Shown: positions 1 through 7,493 of the stretch, piece by piece
How the letters are laid out: every line of letters starts with the position of its first letter
How positions within the stretch are numbered: the stretch's first letter is position 1
Source of the DNA: Nitrospiraceae bacterium
Lineage (GTDB): Bacteria; Nitrospirota; Nitrospiria; Nitrospirales; Nitrospiraceae
NCBI GenBank assembly: GCA_011391455.1
Contig: JAABQN010000022.1
Coordinates: forward strand, 1-15,988
Direction: 5' to 3'
DNA length: 15,988 nt
Program-made: the position numbers and the translations under genes
The notes under the pieces: generated by a model
What the model saw: the letters and a program-made list of their open reading frames with translations, nothing else
What the model was told of the DNA's origin: nothing
The model's database searches: none

Positions 1-382
1 CCCGAAGATCATGGGTGTCGAAATTGGTCAGCACCGTCACAGCCAACAGTTTCAGTGTGGATGTTCCACGGCCTTGGACCGCTGCGACCAGCGCCTTGCG
101 GTTGGCATGGACCGTCAAGAATTCTACGCCCATCGCCGCAACCCGCGCAGTGGCCCGACGAACAGTCTCTTCGATATCAAGAAACTTGAGGTCCAGAAAC
201 ACCCGCTTTCCTCGCGCGATCAGGTGTTGAACCATCTCCGGTCCGGCAGCCGTGTACAGTTCGAGCCCGACCTTCACGAAGACAATTTTATCCTGCACCC
301 GATCGAGAAGCCGCTCAGCCTCAGCGCGTGAGGGCACATCGAGGGCGAGGATTAAGCGGTCACGGGCAATAATGGTTGGCAT
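1..382 (-). CDS. pyrF: Orotidine 5'-phosphate decarboxylase, 5' part (runs off window)
   Basis: This enzyme decarboxylates OMP to UMP, the last step of de novo pyrimidine synthesis, in the cytoplasm. About 127 N-terminal codons are visible and the gene continues beyond position 1. Seen: the beta-1 motif ILALDVPS with Asp15, VKVG with Lys37, and the catalytic stretch FLDLKFLDI giving Asp64, Lys66 and Asp69. This is the D-x-K-x-x-D signature of the family. It is followed by FLTVHA and a VTVLT strand. The usual His in DLKFHDI is Leu68 here, outside the catalytic residues. The ATG at 382 is preceded by AAAGGA about 9 nt upstream, a good ribosome-binding site. The gene is divergent from rpsT across an 85-bp gap. 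Family assignment is secure; only completeness is unknown. Confidence 0.93.
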   Translation of the reverse strand, partial: MPTIIARDRLILALDVPSRAEAERLLDRVQDKIVFVKVGLELYTAAGPEMVQHLIARGKRVFLDLKFLDIEETVRRATARVAAMGVEFLTVHANRKALVAAVQGRGTSTLKLLAVTVLTNFDTHDLR

Positions 383-410
383 AGGCTTGTTCCTTTGAAG
401 AATAGCTACC

Positions 411-440
411 TTGACGCTTCATCGAGCCCTATGGTACAAA
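411..440 (+). promoter_or_regulatory. Candidate sigma-70 promoter of rpsT
   Basis: TTGACG at 411-416 (5 of 6 to the -35 consensus) and TACAAA at 435-440 (4 of 6 to the -10) are 18 nt apart. They would start transcription about 20 nt before the rpsT start codon. The pyrF/rpsT gap is divergent, so rpsT needs its own promoter here. This is inference from hexamer matches only. Confidence 0.55.
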
Positions 441-454
441 TACGCTCTTTTTTC

Positions 455-461
455 AGAGGAG
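455..461 (+). promoter_or_regulatory. Ribosome-binding site deciding the rpsT start
   Basis: AGAGGAG lies 6 nt before the ATG at 468. It fixes the S20 start and excludes the longer reading from 411. Confidence 0.8.
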
Positions 462-467
462 TCTACT

Positions 468-746
468 ATGCCGGTTGTACATAAATCGACCATTCGCCGA
501 GCCCGCCAAGCTATTAAGCATCGCGACCGTAACCGTGCGACGCTGGGCGCCCTCAAGAGCCTCGTCAAGAAAGTCCAAGCGGCCGTGGCCGAAAAGAAGG
601 TCGAGGATGCGAAAGTCTCTTTGCGACAAGCCACGTCGGCCCTCGGTAAGGCCGTGACAAAAGGTGTGATGAAGCCGAATACGGCCTCGCGCCGCATTGG
701 GCGCCTCACGGTCCACGTCAACGCCTTGTCTGCTTCCCGCCCGTAA
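468..746 (+). CDS. rpsT: 30S ribosomal protein S20
   Basis: S20 is a primary 16S-rRNA-binding protein of the 30S body. The 92-residue product has the family features: a Lys/Arg-rich N-terminal helix (HKSTIRRARQAIKHRDRNRA), a second long helix (LKSLVKKVQAAVAEKKVEDAKVSL), and the C-terminal region KAVTKGVMKPNTASRRIGRL. The ATG at 468 is chosen over an in-frame upstream ATG at 411 because AGAGGAG at 455-461 sits just before it, and because the extra upstream residues are unlike S20 and would include the promoter. Length is normal (about 85-95). The gene stands alone with its own promoter. Its last 29 nt overlap the convergent holA 3' end, and no classical T-tract terminator follows the stop. Confidence 0.97.
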   Translation: MPVVHKSTIRRARQAIKHRDRNRATLGALKSLVKKVQAAVAEKKVEDAKVSLRQATSALGKAVTKGVMKPNTASRRIGRLTVHVNALSASRP

Positions 747-1833
747 TCGTTCGCACATTCGAGATGGTTCTCCCCTTCATCGCTTGCGGTGCCGCAACGC
801 CACGGCCCGATGAAGGAGGAGGCACTTTGACCGCTGCGCGATTGCATAACCGCAACAACAGGTCTTCAAGAATTCGCGCGGGGCGCCCACCGCTTCCACC
901 CTTCAACTTGGCATCGGCATCCAAAAACAATCGAAGCGCTTCATGCAAGTGCGCGTCAGGAAACTGATCGAGAAACGCCCGCACCTTGTAGGGATCCATG
1001 CGCAAAGTCCGGGCGGCCTCCCCTTCACGGCCCCCTTGCTTGGCGACTTCCTTCACCTTCCACAGTCTCCGGTATTGCCAGGCCAGCGAGCCAAGAATTC
1101 TCAGTGGAGCCTCTCCCGCTTCCAGATTCCTGGCCAAAATCGCCAACACCCGCCCGCGGTCTTTCCCGCCGATCGCCAATGTCAAATCAAATACCGAAGC
1201 GCCAGGCTCCGTGCCGCGCAACGTCGCCACATCGCCGACAGTAACAACCTGGCCGGGCGAGACATACGAAGCCAGCTTTTCCAGCTCACGCCTGACCGAA
1301 TAGAGCGAGCCACCACACACCTCTTTCAGTAGCTCGATAGCCTCCCCATTGAGCCGAACTCCGACCCGCTCGGCATCCTGTTTCAGCCAAGGAAGCCACT
1401 GTGCCTCTTTGAGGGGGGAACAATCGACTGTCACGGCAACCTTTGCCAGCGCCTGGGTGAACTTGAGCCGCCCATCAAGCTTTGGTGCGACGAAGATCAC
1501 GGACGTGGAGTCATTCGGCCCCTTCAGATAGGAAAGGATGGCGTCGCACTCCCGGGCTGGAAGTTTATCAGCCGCTTTCACTACCACGACTCGCCGAGCC
1601 GCAAATACGGCTACTTCAGAGGCACAGGTGACAATCTCTGCACCGCTCACGTCGTCTCCATAGAATAAATCGCAATTGAAATCGCTCTCGCCCTCTCCCA
1701 ATAACGCGGACTTCAGGGCACCCAGAGCCATATCGCGCAGCAAATCCTCCTCACCGACCACCAGGTACAGCGGCGCAACCGTTCCTTGCGCAAGCTGCGC
1801 GGTGAGTTGGGCATGTGAAATAGCTGAGGCCAC
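718..1833 (-). CDS. holA: DNA polymerase III delta subunit
   Basis: Delta is the wrench of the clamp loader: it opens the beta sliding clamp during replication and sits in the cytoplasmic gamma/tau complex. The 371-residue product has the expected opening (APLYLVVGEEDLL), the RRVVVVKAADKLP strand and helix of the AAA+-like fold, a central VCGGSLYSVRRELEKLASY helix, and a C-terminal collar region with SLAWQYRRLWKVKEVAKQGG. I chose the GTG at 1833, 13 nt past the lptE stop and preceded by GGA. The longer open frame to 2022 runs antiparallel-like through lptE and is unlike HolA. The protein is longer than the usual ~340: the last ~45 residues after LLLRLCNRA look non-homologous, are encoded across a hairpin (774-816), and overlap rpsT by 29 nt. 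Probably cotranscribed with leuS and lptE. Confidence 0.9.
   Translation of the reverse strand: MASAISHAQLTAQLAQGTVAPLYLVVGEEDLLRDMALGALKSALLGEGESDFNCDLFYGDDVSGAEIVTCASEVAVFAARRVVVVKAADKLPARECDAILSYLKGPNDSTSVIFVAPKLDGRLKFTQALAKVAVTVDCSPLKEAQWLPWLKQDAERVGVRLNGEAIELLKEVCGGSLYSVRRELEKLASYVSPGQVVTVGDVATLRGTEPGASVFDLTLAIGGKDRGRVLAILARNLEAGEAPLRILGSLAWQYRRLWKVKEVAKQGGREGEAARTLRMDPYKVRAFLDQFPDAHLHEALRLFLDADAKLKGGSGGRPARILEDLLLRLCNRAAVKVPPPSSGRGVAAPQAMKGRTISNVRTITGGKQTRR
774..816. terminator. Two-tier hairpin at the rpsT/holA junction, terminator-like without a T tract
   Basis: CCTTCATCG at 774-782 pairs perfectly with CGATGAAGG at 808-816. Inside, TTGCGG at 784-789 pairs with CCGCAA at 792-797. No run of T follows on either strand, so it is not a textbook intrinsic terminator. 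Its place, 28 nt after the rpsT stop and within the last codons of convergent holA, suggests a role in ending or protecting one or both transcripts. Structure seen; function inferred. Confidence 0.4.
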
Positions 1834-1846
1834 AGTGGATTCCGAT

Positions 1847-2512
1847 TTATTTGACGTTGCTGCCCGCGCTGTCCGACGCTGGGCGCTCGGTCGGCTTTGC
1901 CAGCTGCCCCGATTCCAACTGGAGCAGAAAGCGAGACGCCAAGTCCTCAGCGATAAAACGGCCGGCTTGTTCCAAGGCCCGGTTCTGGAGGACACGGTTA
2001 AATTGCAGGTCGGGCGTGACAAAAAACTCCGAGGCGCCCTTCGCCGTTTGCGCCCACACGAGACGTTGTGTCCTGGTTTCCTCCACCTTAACGATCACCA
2101 CGACCTCTGCGCGGCTTTCAAGCGTGGTGGTCTGGCTGAAACTGAGCGTCGGAAGTGTCACCGAGAGAATTTGCCCGGACAGCACAAGATCGGCGGCCTC
2201 AGTTTCCGACACTATCTGCGCACCGCTGCCGGACGAAAACTCATGGCGCAGATAGTTGGTATATCGGGTCTCCAAGTTGGGTTCAAAACTCCTATTCTCT
2301 AAGACCTGGATTACCAGCCGCGGAGGCGTTGACGTAGAAGAGGAGGTCGCCTCCGCTCCCCCGATCGTAGGCCCGGCTCCCTCCACACGGAACTGATAGC
2401 CGCATGCGCTGAGCGACAGGCTCAACGTCAAGGACAAAGTAAAAAGGCAAAAGTAAAAAGTTTCTGAGCATCCCCTTTTACCTTTAAACTTTAAACTTTT
2501 TACTTGCCGCAT
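1847..2512 (-). CDS. lptE: LPS-assembly lipoprotein LptE
   Basis: LptE is the outer-membrane lipoprotein that plugs the LptD barrel and helps place LPS in the outer leaflet. The 221-residue product has a charged n-region, a hydrophobic stretch of Leu, Ser and Thr, and a lipobox LSAC with Cys37 followed by GYQF, the typical LptE opening (CGYxF). Then come RLVIQVLENRSFEPNLE, a LRHEF segment and a VLSGQILSV strand, matching the LptE layout of early strands plus helices. The ATG at 2512 lies 2 nt after the leuS stop; the frame is open further upstream, but that would overlap leuS. Downstream holA follows after 13 nt. The order leuS-lptE-holA is common in Gram-negative bacteria and supports the call. 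Odd: the signal-peptide codons consist largely of two heptamer repeat arrays (2434-2502). Confidence 0.88.
   Translation of the reverse strand: MRQVKSLKFKGKRGCSETFYFCLFTLSLTLSLSLSACGYQFRVEGAGPTIGGAEATSSSTSTPPRLVIQVLENRSFEPNLETRYTNYLRHEFSSGSGAQIVSETEAADLVLSGQILSVTLPTLSFSQTTTLESRAEVVVIVKVEETRTQRLVWAQTAKGASEFFVTPDLQFNRVLQNRALEQAGRFIAEDLASRFLLQLESGQLAKPTERPASDSAGSNVK
2434..2502 (-). repeat. Head-to-head heptamer arrays inside the lptE signal-peptide coding region
   Basis: Read on the minus strand, four 7-nt units (TAAAAAG, TTTAAAG twice, GTAAAAG) occupy 2502-2475. After a 13-nt spacer, four complementary-type units (ACTTTTT, ACTTTTG, CCTTTTT, ACTTTGT) occupy 2461-2434. The two arrays form an imperfect inverted repeat around the spacer. 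They are translated as part of the LptE signal peptide. Confidence 0.75.
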
Positions 2513-2514
2513 CG

Positions 2515-4950
2515 CTACACCACAAAGTTCATCAGTTTTTTTTCGACATACACAATCTTCTTTGGTTCTTTGCCCTGTAGCCACTCAGCGATCTGCGCAC
2601 GAGCCAGCTCTTCGACCTGCTCGCGAGTGGCATCGGCTCCCACGTCGAGTTTAGCCCGCAACTTCCCATTCACCTGGATCGGGATGGTCAATCGATCACT
2701 GACGGTCAGCGCCGGATCGAAGACCGGCCAAGACTCCTGAGAAATACTCGGCTTATGACCCAGCACCTCCCATAGTTCCTCAGCCAGATGGGGCGCGAAG
2801 GGCGCCAGAAGCAAGACGAATGGCTCGATCAAGGATCGGGAACGCTGCTCGGTTTTCGTCATCTCGTTGGTAAACACCATCATCTGAGAAATCGCGGTGT
2901 TAAACCGCAACCCTTCGATGTCTTCCGTCACCTTCTTGATCGTCTGGTGGAGCAACCGTTGGTGTTCGAGGGTGGGAACCGTCCCCGCCACGATGCTGGA
3001 GAGCCGGCCTTCTTCATTCACCATAAGCCGCCAAGCCCGCTCAAGAAAGCGCGTGACCCCTTCTACGCCCCTCGTGCTCCAAGGTTTCACCGCCTCCAGC
3101 GGGCCCATGAACATTTCATAGAGCCGCACCGCATCGGCCCCAAACTGGTCCATGATCTCATCGGGATTCACGACGTTGCCACGGGATTTCGACATTTTCT
3201 GGTTGTCTTCCCCCAGCACAATCCCTTGATGCACCAGTTTCTTAAACGGCTCCGGCGTACTGACCGCCCCGATGTCGTACAGCACCTTGTGCCAAAAGCG
3301 TGAATAGAGCAAATGCAGCACCGCATGTTCGCTGCCGCCGATATAGAGATCCACCGGCATCCAATAATGCTCCTGTGCCGGATCGACGAGTTGCCCCTGA
3401 TTTTTTGGATCGATAAACCGCAGATAGTACCAGCAAGAACCGGCCCACTGAGGCATCGTGTTGGTTTCACGGCGGGCCGGCGCCCCACTGATCGGATCGA
3501 TGGTCGTCAGCCAGTCGGTTAAATTTGCGAGCGGGCTTTCGCCGTTCCCGGACGGTTTGAAGTTGTTGGTCTCCGGCAACAGCAGCGGCAACTGCTCTTC
3601 CGGAAGCGGAAGGGCTTGGCCATCGACCCACACAATCGGAAAGGGCTCGCCCCAATACCGCTGACGGGCAAACAGCCAATCCCGCAACTTATAGTTCACC
3701 GCCTTGCGGCCCTTGCCCTGCGATTCCAACCAGGCCGTGATTTTCGGAATGGCGTCATCCGGCGTCAACCCATCGATGGTAAAACTTCTGTCCGGCGTTG
3801 TGGAATTGACGACGGCCCCCTTGCCGGTTTCGACGAAGGCCTCTCGTTCAACCTGACCACCCACAATCACTTCGCGGATCGGCAAGCCATAGGTCTTCGC
3901 AAAAACCCAGTCTCGCTCGTCGTGCGCCGGCACAGCCATAATGGCCCCGGTCCCGTAGCCCATCAACACGTAGTCAGCGATCCAAATGGGCAGCGGTTCC
4001 TTATTCACCGGATTCACCGCATAGCCGCCGGTAAAGACCCCGGTCTTTTCCTTTTCGAGTTCCTGCCGTTGGAGATCACTTTTTCTGGCCGCTGCCTCGC
4101 GATAGGAAGTAACCTCGGTGCGGCAATCGGCGGTCGTGACGACCGCTACTAGCGGATGCTCAGGGGCCAGCACCATATAGGTGGCGCCGAACAAGGTATC
4201 GGGCCTCGTCGTAAAGATCCGAACCGTACCAGGAACGCCGGCCAGATCGAACTCGACCTCCGCGCCGATCGAGCGGCCGATCCAATTCTTCTGCATCTCC
4301 AATGTGCTGGCCGGCCATTCGACCAGCTTCAAATCTTCAAGCAGCCGATCGGCATAGGCCGTGATCTTCAATACCCATTGGCGCATCGGCTTACGCACCA
4401 CGTCGAATCCGCCAACTTCGCTCTTGCCATCGATAATTTCTTCGTTGGCGAGTACCGTCCCCAGCTCAGGGCACCAATTCACCGGCACCTCCGCCACATA
4501 GGCCAGCCCTCGCTCGAACAGTTTCAAGAAGATCCATTGTGTCCAGCGATAATAATCCGGGTCGATCGTACTGACTTCGCGTTCCCAGTCGTAGGACAGC
4601 CCGACCCGTTTCATCTGGCGCTTGAACGTCGCAATGTTCTGCGCCGTCGTGATCGCGGGGTGAATGCCCGTCTTCACCGCATATTGTTCAGCAGGGAGCC
4701 CGAATGCGTCCCACCCCATCGGATGCAGCACATTGAAGCCCTTCATACGTTTGTAGCGGGAGACGATGTCAGTCGCGGTGTATCCCTCAAGATGTCCGAC
4801 GTGGAGGCCTGATCCGGACGGGTAGGGGAACATATCGAGGCAGTAGAATTTTGGCTTGGCCCGGTCGTCAGCGACGCGGAAAGTCCGGTGCTCCTCCCAA
4901 TAGGCCTGCCACTTCACTTCAAGGGCGTGATGATCGTATGTTTTGCTCAT
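2515..4950 (-). CDS. leuS: Leucyl-tRNA synthetase
   Basis: Class I synthetase charging tRNA-Leu in the cytoplasm. The 811-residue product carries all marks of a bacterial LeuRS: the HIGH-type motif HVGH at residues 50-53 after PYPSGSGL; the CP1 editing domain with TTRPDTLFG (247-255) and GTGAIMAVPAHDERD (333-347), including the conserved editing Asp; the tRNA-binding MPQWAGSCWYYLRF stretch near 499-512; KMSKS at 585-589 within DNQKMSKSRGNVVNP; and a C-terminal anticodon-binding and small C-terminal domain ending KKIVYVEKKLMNFVV. The length is slightly under E. coli's 860. The start MSKTYDHHALEVKWQ is typical. No strong ribosome-binding site precedes it. First gene of the leuS-lptE-holA run; a candidate promoter lies 40-68 nt upstream. 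Confidence 0.98.
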   Translation of the reverse strand: MSKTYDHHALEVKWQAYWEEHRTFRVADDRAKPKFYCLDMFPYPSGSGLHVGHLEGYTATDIVSRYKRMKGFNVLHPMGWDAFGLPAEQYAVKTGIHPAITTAQNIATFKRQMKRVGLSYDWEREVSTIDPDYYRWTQWIFLKLFERGLAYVAEVPVNWCPELGTVLANEEIIDGKSEVGGFDVVRKPMRQWVLKITAYADRLLEDLKLVEWPASTLEMQKNWIGRSIGAEVEFDLAGVPGTVRIFTTRPDTLFGATYMVLAPEHPLVAVVTTADCRTEVTSYREAAARKSDLQRQELEKEKTGVFTGGYAVNPVNKEPLPIWIADYVLMGYGTGAIMAVPAHDERDWVFAKTYGLPIREVIVGGQVEREAFVETGKGAVVNSTTPDRSFTIDGLTPDDAIPKITAWLESQGKGRKAVNYKLRDWLFARQRYWGEPFPIVWVDGQALPLPEEQLPLLLPETNNFKPSGNGESPLANLTDWLTTIDPISGAPARRETNTMPQWAGSCWYYLRFIDPKNQGQLVDPAQEHYWMPVDLYIGGSEHAVLHLLYSRFWHKVLYDIGAVSTPEPFKKLVHQGIVLGEDNQKMSKSRGNVVNPDEIMDQFGADAVRLYEMFMGPLEAVKPWSTRGVEGVTRFLERAWRLMVNEEGRLSSIVAGTVPTLEHQRLLHQTIKKVTEDIEGLRFNTAISQMMVFTNEMTKTEQRSRSLIEPFVLLLAPFAPHLAEELWEVLGHKPSISQESWPVFDPALTVSDRLTIPIQVNGKLRAKLDVGADATREQVEELARAQIAEWLQGKEPKKIVYVEKKLMNFVV

Positions 4951-4989
4951 GCTGGGAATGAATCGTTCTCGTCTCGAAAAAGAGGATGG

Positions 4990-5018
4990 ACTCTAACATA
5001 GACCAGTGGGAGCAACAA
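4990..5018 (-). promoter_or_regulatory. Candidate promoter for the leuS-lptE-holA cluster
   Basis: On the minus strand TTGTTG (5018-5013) and TAGAGT (4995-4990) are separated by 17 nt. They match the -35 in 3 of 6 and the -10 in 4 of 6 positions. The site lies between the nonamer arrays and leuS. It is weak on sequence alone and offered because the 244-bp gap from the HAD gene makes a separate promoter plausible. Confidence 0.3.
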
Positions 5019-5059
5019 GAATCGACGTAGGGCAGGGCTCAGACGACACAGGCCCGGTC

Positions 5060-5168
5060 TGTCTAGTTGATCTGGTTTCTCTGGTCTATCTGGTTTGTTT
5101 CGTTTATTTCGTTGATCTGGTTCAACCAAATAAACAAGACAAACCAAATGAACCAAATGAACAAGAGA
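5060..5168. repeat. Two head-to-head arrays of a 9-nt repeat between the HAD gene and leuS
   Basis: From a centre at 5123, five 9-nt units run rightward on the plus strand to 5168 (AACCAAATA, AACAAGACA, AACCAAATG twice, AACAAGAGA). Seven related units run leftward on the minus strand to 5060 (first AACCAGATC, then AACGAAATA and so on). The arrays are divergent, so the whole forms an imperfect inverted repeat; 5091-5113 and 5124-5146 match in 20 of 23 positions. The same unit family recurs at 8987-9031. The rest of the 244-bp gap holds no gene that I can support. Confidence 0.8.
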
Positions 5169-5194
5169 GACTGGCGGACGTTTTCAGCACCTTG

Positions 5195-5899
5195 CTATGT
5201 CGCAGGCCGCCCGTTGAGGAGTGAAGAAAAACCAGTGACTGAGACAAACTGGGCGAGCGGAGTAGGCGGCAGCTGAGAGCTCGACTTGGCACTATGAATC
5301 AACTGGGCGACGCCAAATTGTTTTGCCGCAACTAGGCAGCCTTCATCATCATCCATGAAGAGAGACCTTGCCGGGTCAAACCCCAGCAACCGCTGACAAT
5401 TGGGCCAATACTCCGGACGCATTTTTAGATACCCCACTTCAAACGCATTCACGATGCGATCCACATGCCGATCGAGCCCGGTCTTGGCGACTTTCACCGA
5501 CACACCCGACTCGTGCGCGTTCGTGACAATCGTCACACGCTTCCCGATCTGGCGAAGGTAGCGCAGGAATTCTTCCGCGCCGGGCAGGAAGCCGATCATA
5601 TGGTCCAACTCACGATGTAACGCCACCACGTCGATCCCCACCCGCTGCGTCCAATAGTGCAGATCGGTCCAGGCCAATTCGCCTTCGACTGAGCGGTACA
5701 TGGCCATGAGTTTGTCCCGAGACTCTTCTATCTGGAGGCCGTGAAGCGCGGCATAACGACGCGGCAATTCCTCTTCGAAAAAGAAATTGTCGAAATGGCG
5801 GTCGAGCAGCGTCCCGTCCATATCGAGCAGGACGTCATCGATCTCGTCCCAGCCGACAACGTGAGGGGTAAGGGGTAAGGGGTTAGGGGTCACGAGCAA
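5195..5899 (-). CDS. HAD-superfamily phosphatase, YrfG-like (GMP/IMP nucleotidase family)
   Basis: The 234-residue cytoplasmic product has all four HAD motifs: DMDGTLLD (nucleophile and acid/base Asp), the motif II Thr in IVTNAH, the motif III Lys in GYLKMRPEYW, and motif IV FMDDDEGCLVAA. The block WDEIDDVLLDMDGTLLDRHFDNFF and the segments TNAH, VKVAKTGLDRHVD and FGVA closely resemble the E. coli YrfG family, which dephosphorylates GMP and IMP. Substrate is inferred from that resemblance. The start is uncertain. No Met precedes motif I, so either the TTG at 5899 or the GTG at 5893 must be used. TATACT at 5906-5901 could be a -10 placing a start near the GTG (leaderless), but no good -35 is seen. 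The first codons are a heptamer array (5863-5890), extending the N-terminus compared with YrfG. Divergent from der. Confidence 0.82.
   Translation of the reverse strand: MLVTPNPLPLTPHVVGWDEIDDVLLDMDGTLLDRHFDNFFFEEELPRRYAALHGLQIEESRDKLMAMYRSVEGELAWTDLHYWTQRVGIDVVALHRELDHMIGFLPGAEEFLRYLRQIGKRVTIVTNAHESGVSVKVAKTGLDRHVDRIVNAFEVGYLKMRPEYWPNCQRLLGFDPARSLFMDDDEGCLVAAKQFGVAQLIHSAKSSSQLPPTPLAQFVSVTGFSSLLNGRPAT
5863..5890 (-). repeat. Heptamer array at the coding start of the HAD gene
   Basis: Four tandem 7-nt units, on the plus strand GAGGGGT, AAGGGGT twice and TAGGGGT, occupy the codons just after the start of the HAD phosphatase. They are read on the minus strand as a Pro/Leu/Thr-rich leader. Any usable start codon lies upstream, so the array must be translated. 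Confidence 0.75.
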
Positions 5900-5979
5900 A
5901 GTATAGCGGAGGCCGCCCGAGAAGACGAGCCGGTTGTGTTTGCCAAAATTCTTATGTTACGGTCGAAGAACTATTCTCC

Positions 5980-7365
5980 ATGCCACGCACAAAAAGCACC
6001 AAAACCAGTCCCTTACAGACAGCTCCGGTATTGTCAGCAACGACGGCTCACCCGCCGATTGTCGCCATTATCGGTCGCCCCAACGTCGGCAAATCGACGC
6101 TCTTTAATCGCATGCTCGGCAGACGAACGGCCATCGTGGACGATGTTCCGGGTGTCACCAGGGATCGTAACTACGCCGATGCCACCTATCGGAACCGGCC
6201 ATTTCGCCTCGTGGACACAGGGGGCCTGGACCCATCGGCCTCGGAAGGCATGCTGGCCCTCATCAAGCGCCAATCGGAGCTCGCCATTGCAGAAGCAGAC
6301 CTGTTGATCCTGCTGATGGATGGCCGGACCGGGCTGACGACCCCGGACCAGGAAGTCGTTCGTCTCTTGCGCGGAACGCCGAAACCATTGTTTGTTGTGA
6401 TCAACAAGATCGATACCCCTAAGGTCGAAACGCTCGTGGCGGATTTCTATCAGTTGGGCACGGAAACGCTCTATCCTATTTCTGCGGAGCATGGCATCGG
6501 CGTTTCCGACCTCCTGGATGCCATCTATCCATTTCTTCCGGTCCCTGATGAGAACCCAGAGCAGACGACAATGCCCCGCATTGCCGTCGTTGGACGACCG
6601 AATGTCGGCAAATCCACGCTGGTGAATGCCGTGCTTGGTGAGGACCGAGTGGTGGTCAGCGATGTGCCGGGAACCACCAGGGATTCGATCGATTCGATCG
6701 CCCTCCATCAAGGCCGACGGTATCTCTTCACCGATACTGCCGGTATTCGGCGGCGTGGAAAGATCGATCGAGGGATCGAAGGCTACAGCGTAGTCCGATC
6801 GCACCTGGCCATCGGCCGGTCCGACCTCGGGATATTGCTGCTCGATTCTGTAGAAGGCGTGACTGAGCAGGATACCAAGATCGCCGGGATCATCATCAAG
6901 CAAGGACGGGCCTGCTTCCTGCTGGTGAATAAATGGGATCTCCGGGAAGGCGATAGCCAGGCCCGGCAGGAGGTCGAACTGGAGCTTCGGCGGCGCTTTC
7001 CCTTCCTGACCTGGGCGCCAGTCCTCTTCGCATCCGCCGCTCATCCCGACTCACTCAGCCAGCTCTTTCCGACCATCGATAGAGTATTCGCGGCTTTTTC
7101 AAAGCGGATCCCGACCGGAGCATTAAACAAATTTCTCCAGGAGATCCTCGCCACGCACCCCCTACCGGTGCGCAAAGGTAAACCGACGAAGATCACCAAG
7201 TCTGCCTTTATGACTCAGGTCGCGACACAACCACCGGTCTTTGCGTTGTTCGTCGGTCACCCGGACAATATCACTCCCGCCTACCTCCGCTTTCTGGAGA
7301 ACCAACTCCGCGAGGAATATGGATTCGAGGGAACCCCGATTCGTATGCTGGTTCGCAAGAAGTAG
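5980..7365 (+). CDS. der: Ribosome-associated GTPase Der (EngA)
   Basis: Essential double-G-domain GTPase acting in 50S subunit maturation. The 461-residue product shows G domain 1 with P-loop GRPNVGKST (32-40), PGVTRDR, DTGG (79-82) and NKID (142-145). G domain 2 has GRPNVGKST (205-213), PGTTRD, DTAG (252-255), NKWD (317-320) and SAA (352-354). A C-terminal KH-like domain from about 370 includes TQVATQPPVFALFV, close to the family's TQ-x-x-TQPP block. The ~25-residue basic, Thr/Ser-rich N-terminal tail before the first G domain is longer than in many Der proteins, but no later Met would retain the P-loop. The ribosome-binding site is weak (GAAGAA). Divergent from the HAD gene with an 80-bp gap; no clear terminator follows. 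Confidence 0.97.
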   Translation: MPRTKSTKTSPLQTAPVLSATTAHPPIVAIIGRPNVGKSTLFNRMLGRRTAIVDDVPGVTRDRNYADATYRNRPFRLVDTGGLDPSASEGMLALIKRQSELAIAEADLLILLMDGRTGLTTPDQEVVRLLRGTPKPLFVVINKIDTPKVETLVADFYQLGTETLYPISAEHGIGVSDLLDAIYPFLPVPDENPEQTTMPRIAVVGRPNVGKSTLVNAVLGEDRVVVSDVPGTTRDSIDSIALHQGRRYLFTDTAGIRRRGKIDRGIEGYSVVRSHLAIGRSDLGILLLDSVEGVTEQDTKIAGIIIKQGRACFLLVNKWDLREGDSQARQEVELELRRRFPFLTWAPVLFASAAHPDSLSQLFPTIDRVFAAFSKRIPTGALNKFLQEILATHPLPVRKGKPTKITKSAFMTQVATQPPVFALFVGHPDNITPAYLRFLENQLREEYGFEGTPIRMLVRKK

Positions 7366-7493
7366 TTAGGTCTGAGGAGCGGGCTTGTTCAATTGCCGCC
7401 ACCATGACACAGTCTTTGTGCGCAAACTGGCTTTAGCCACCACATTGCTGTCGATATGTACGGGATAATCGCGCTTCCTGCACCTATCGTTGG

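Noticed and set aside
2788..3303. Plus-strand open frames across leuS (also at 3616-4152 and 4156-4812)
   Set aside because: Antisense shadows of leuS, which is unmistakable over the same bases; their proteins are Arg/His/Pro-rich without family features.
5060..5168. CRISPR array
   Set aside because: Repeat units are 9 nt and contiguous, without spacers, and no cas gene is present.
4947..5276. Small open frames across the nonamer arrays on both strands
   Set aside because: They are low-complexity readings of the repeat (Asn-Gln-Thr or Asp-Arg-Pro patterns) without ribosome-binding sites.
5934..5958. der promoter from TTGTGT and TATGTT
   Set aside because: The spacing of 13 nt is too short for sigma-70 and no better pair is seen in the divergent gap.
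6034..7044. 336-codon minus-strand open frame across der
   Set aside because: Antisense shadow of der, whose two G domains and KH-like domain are intact.
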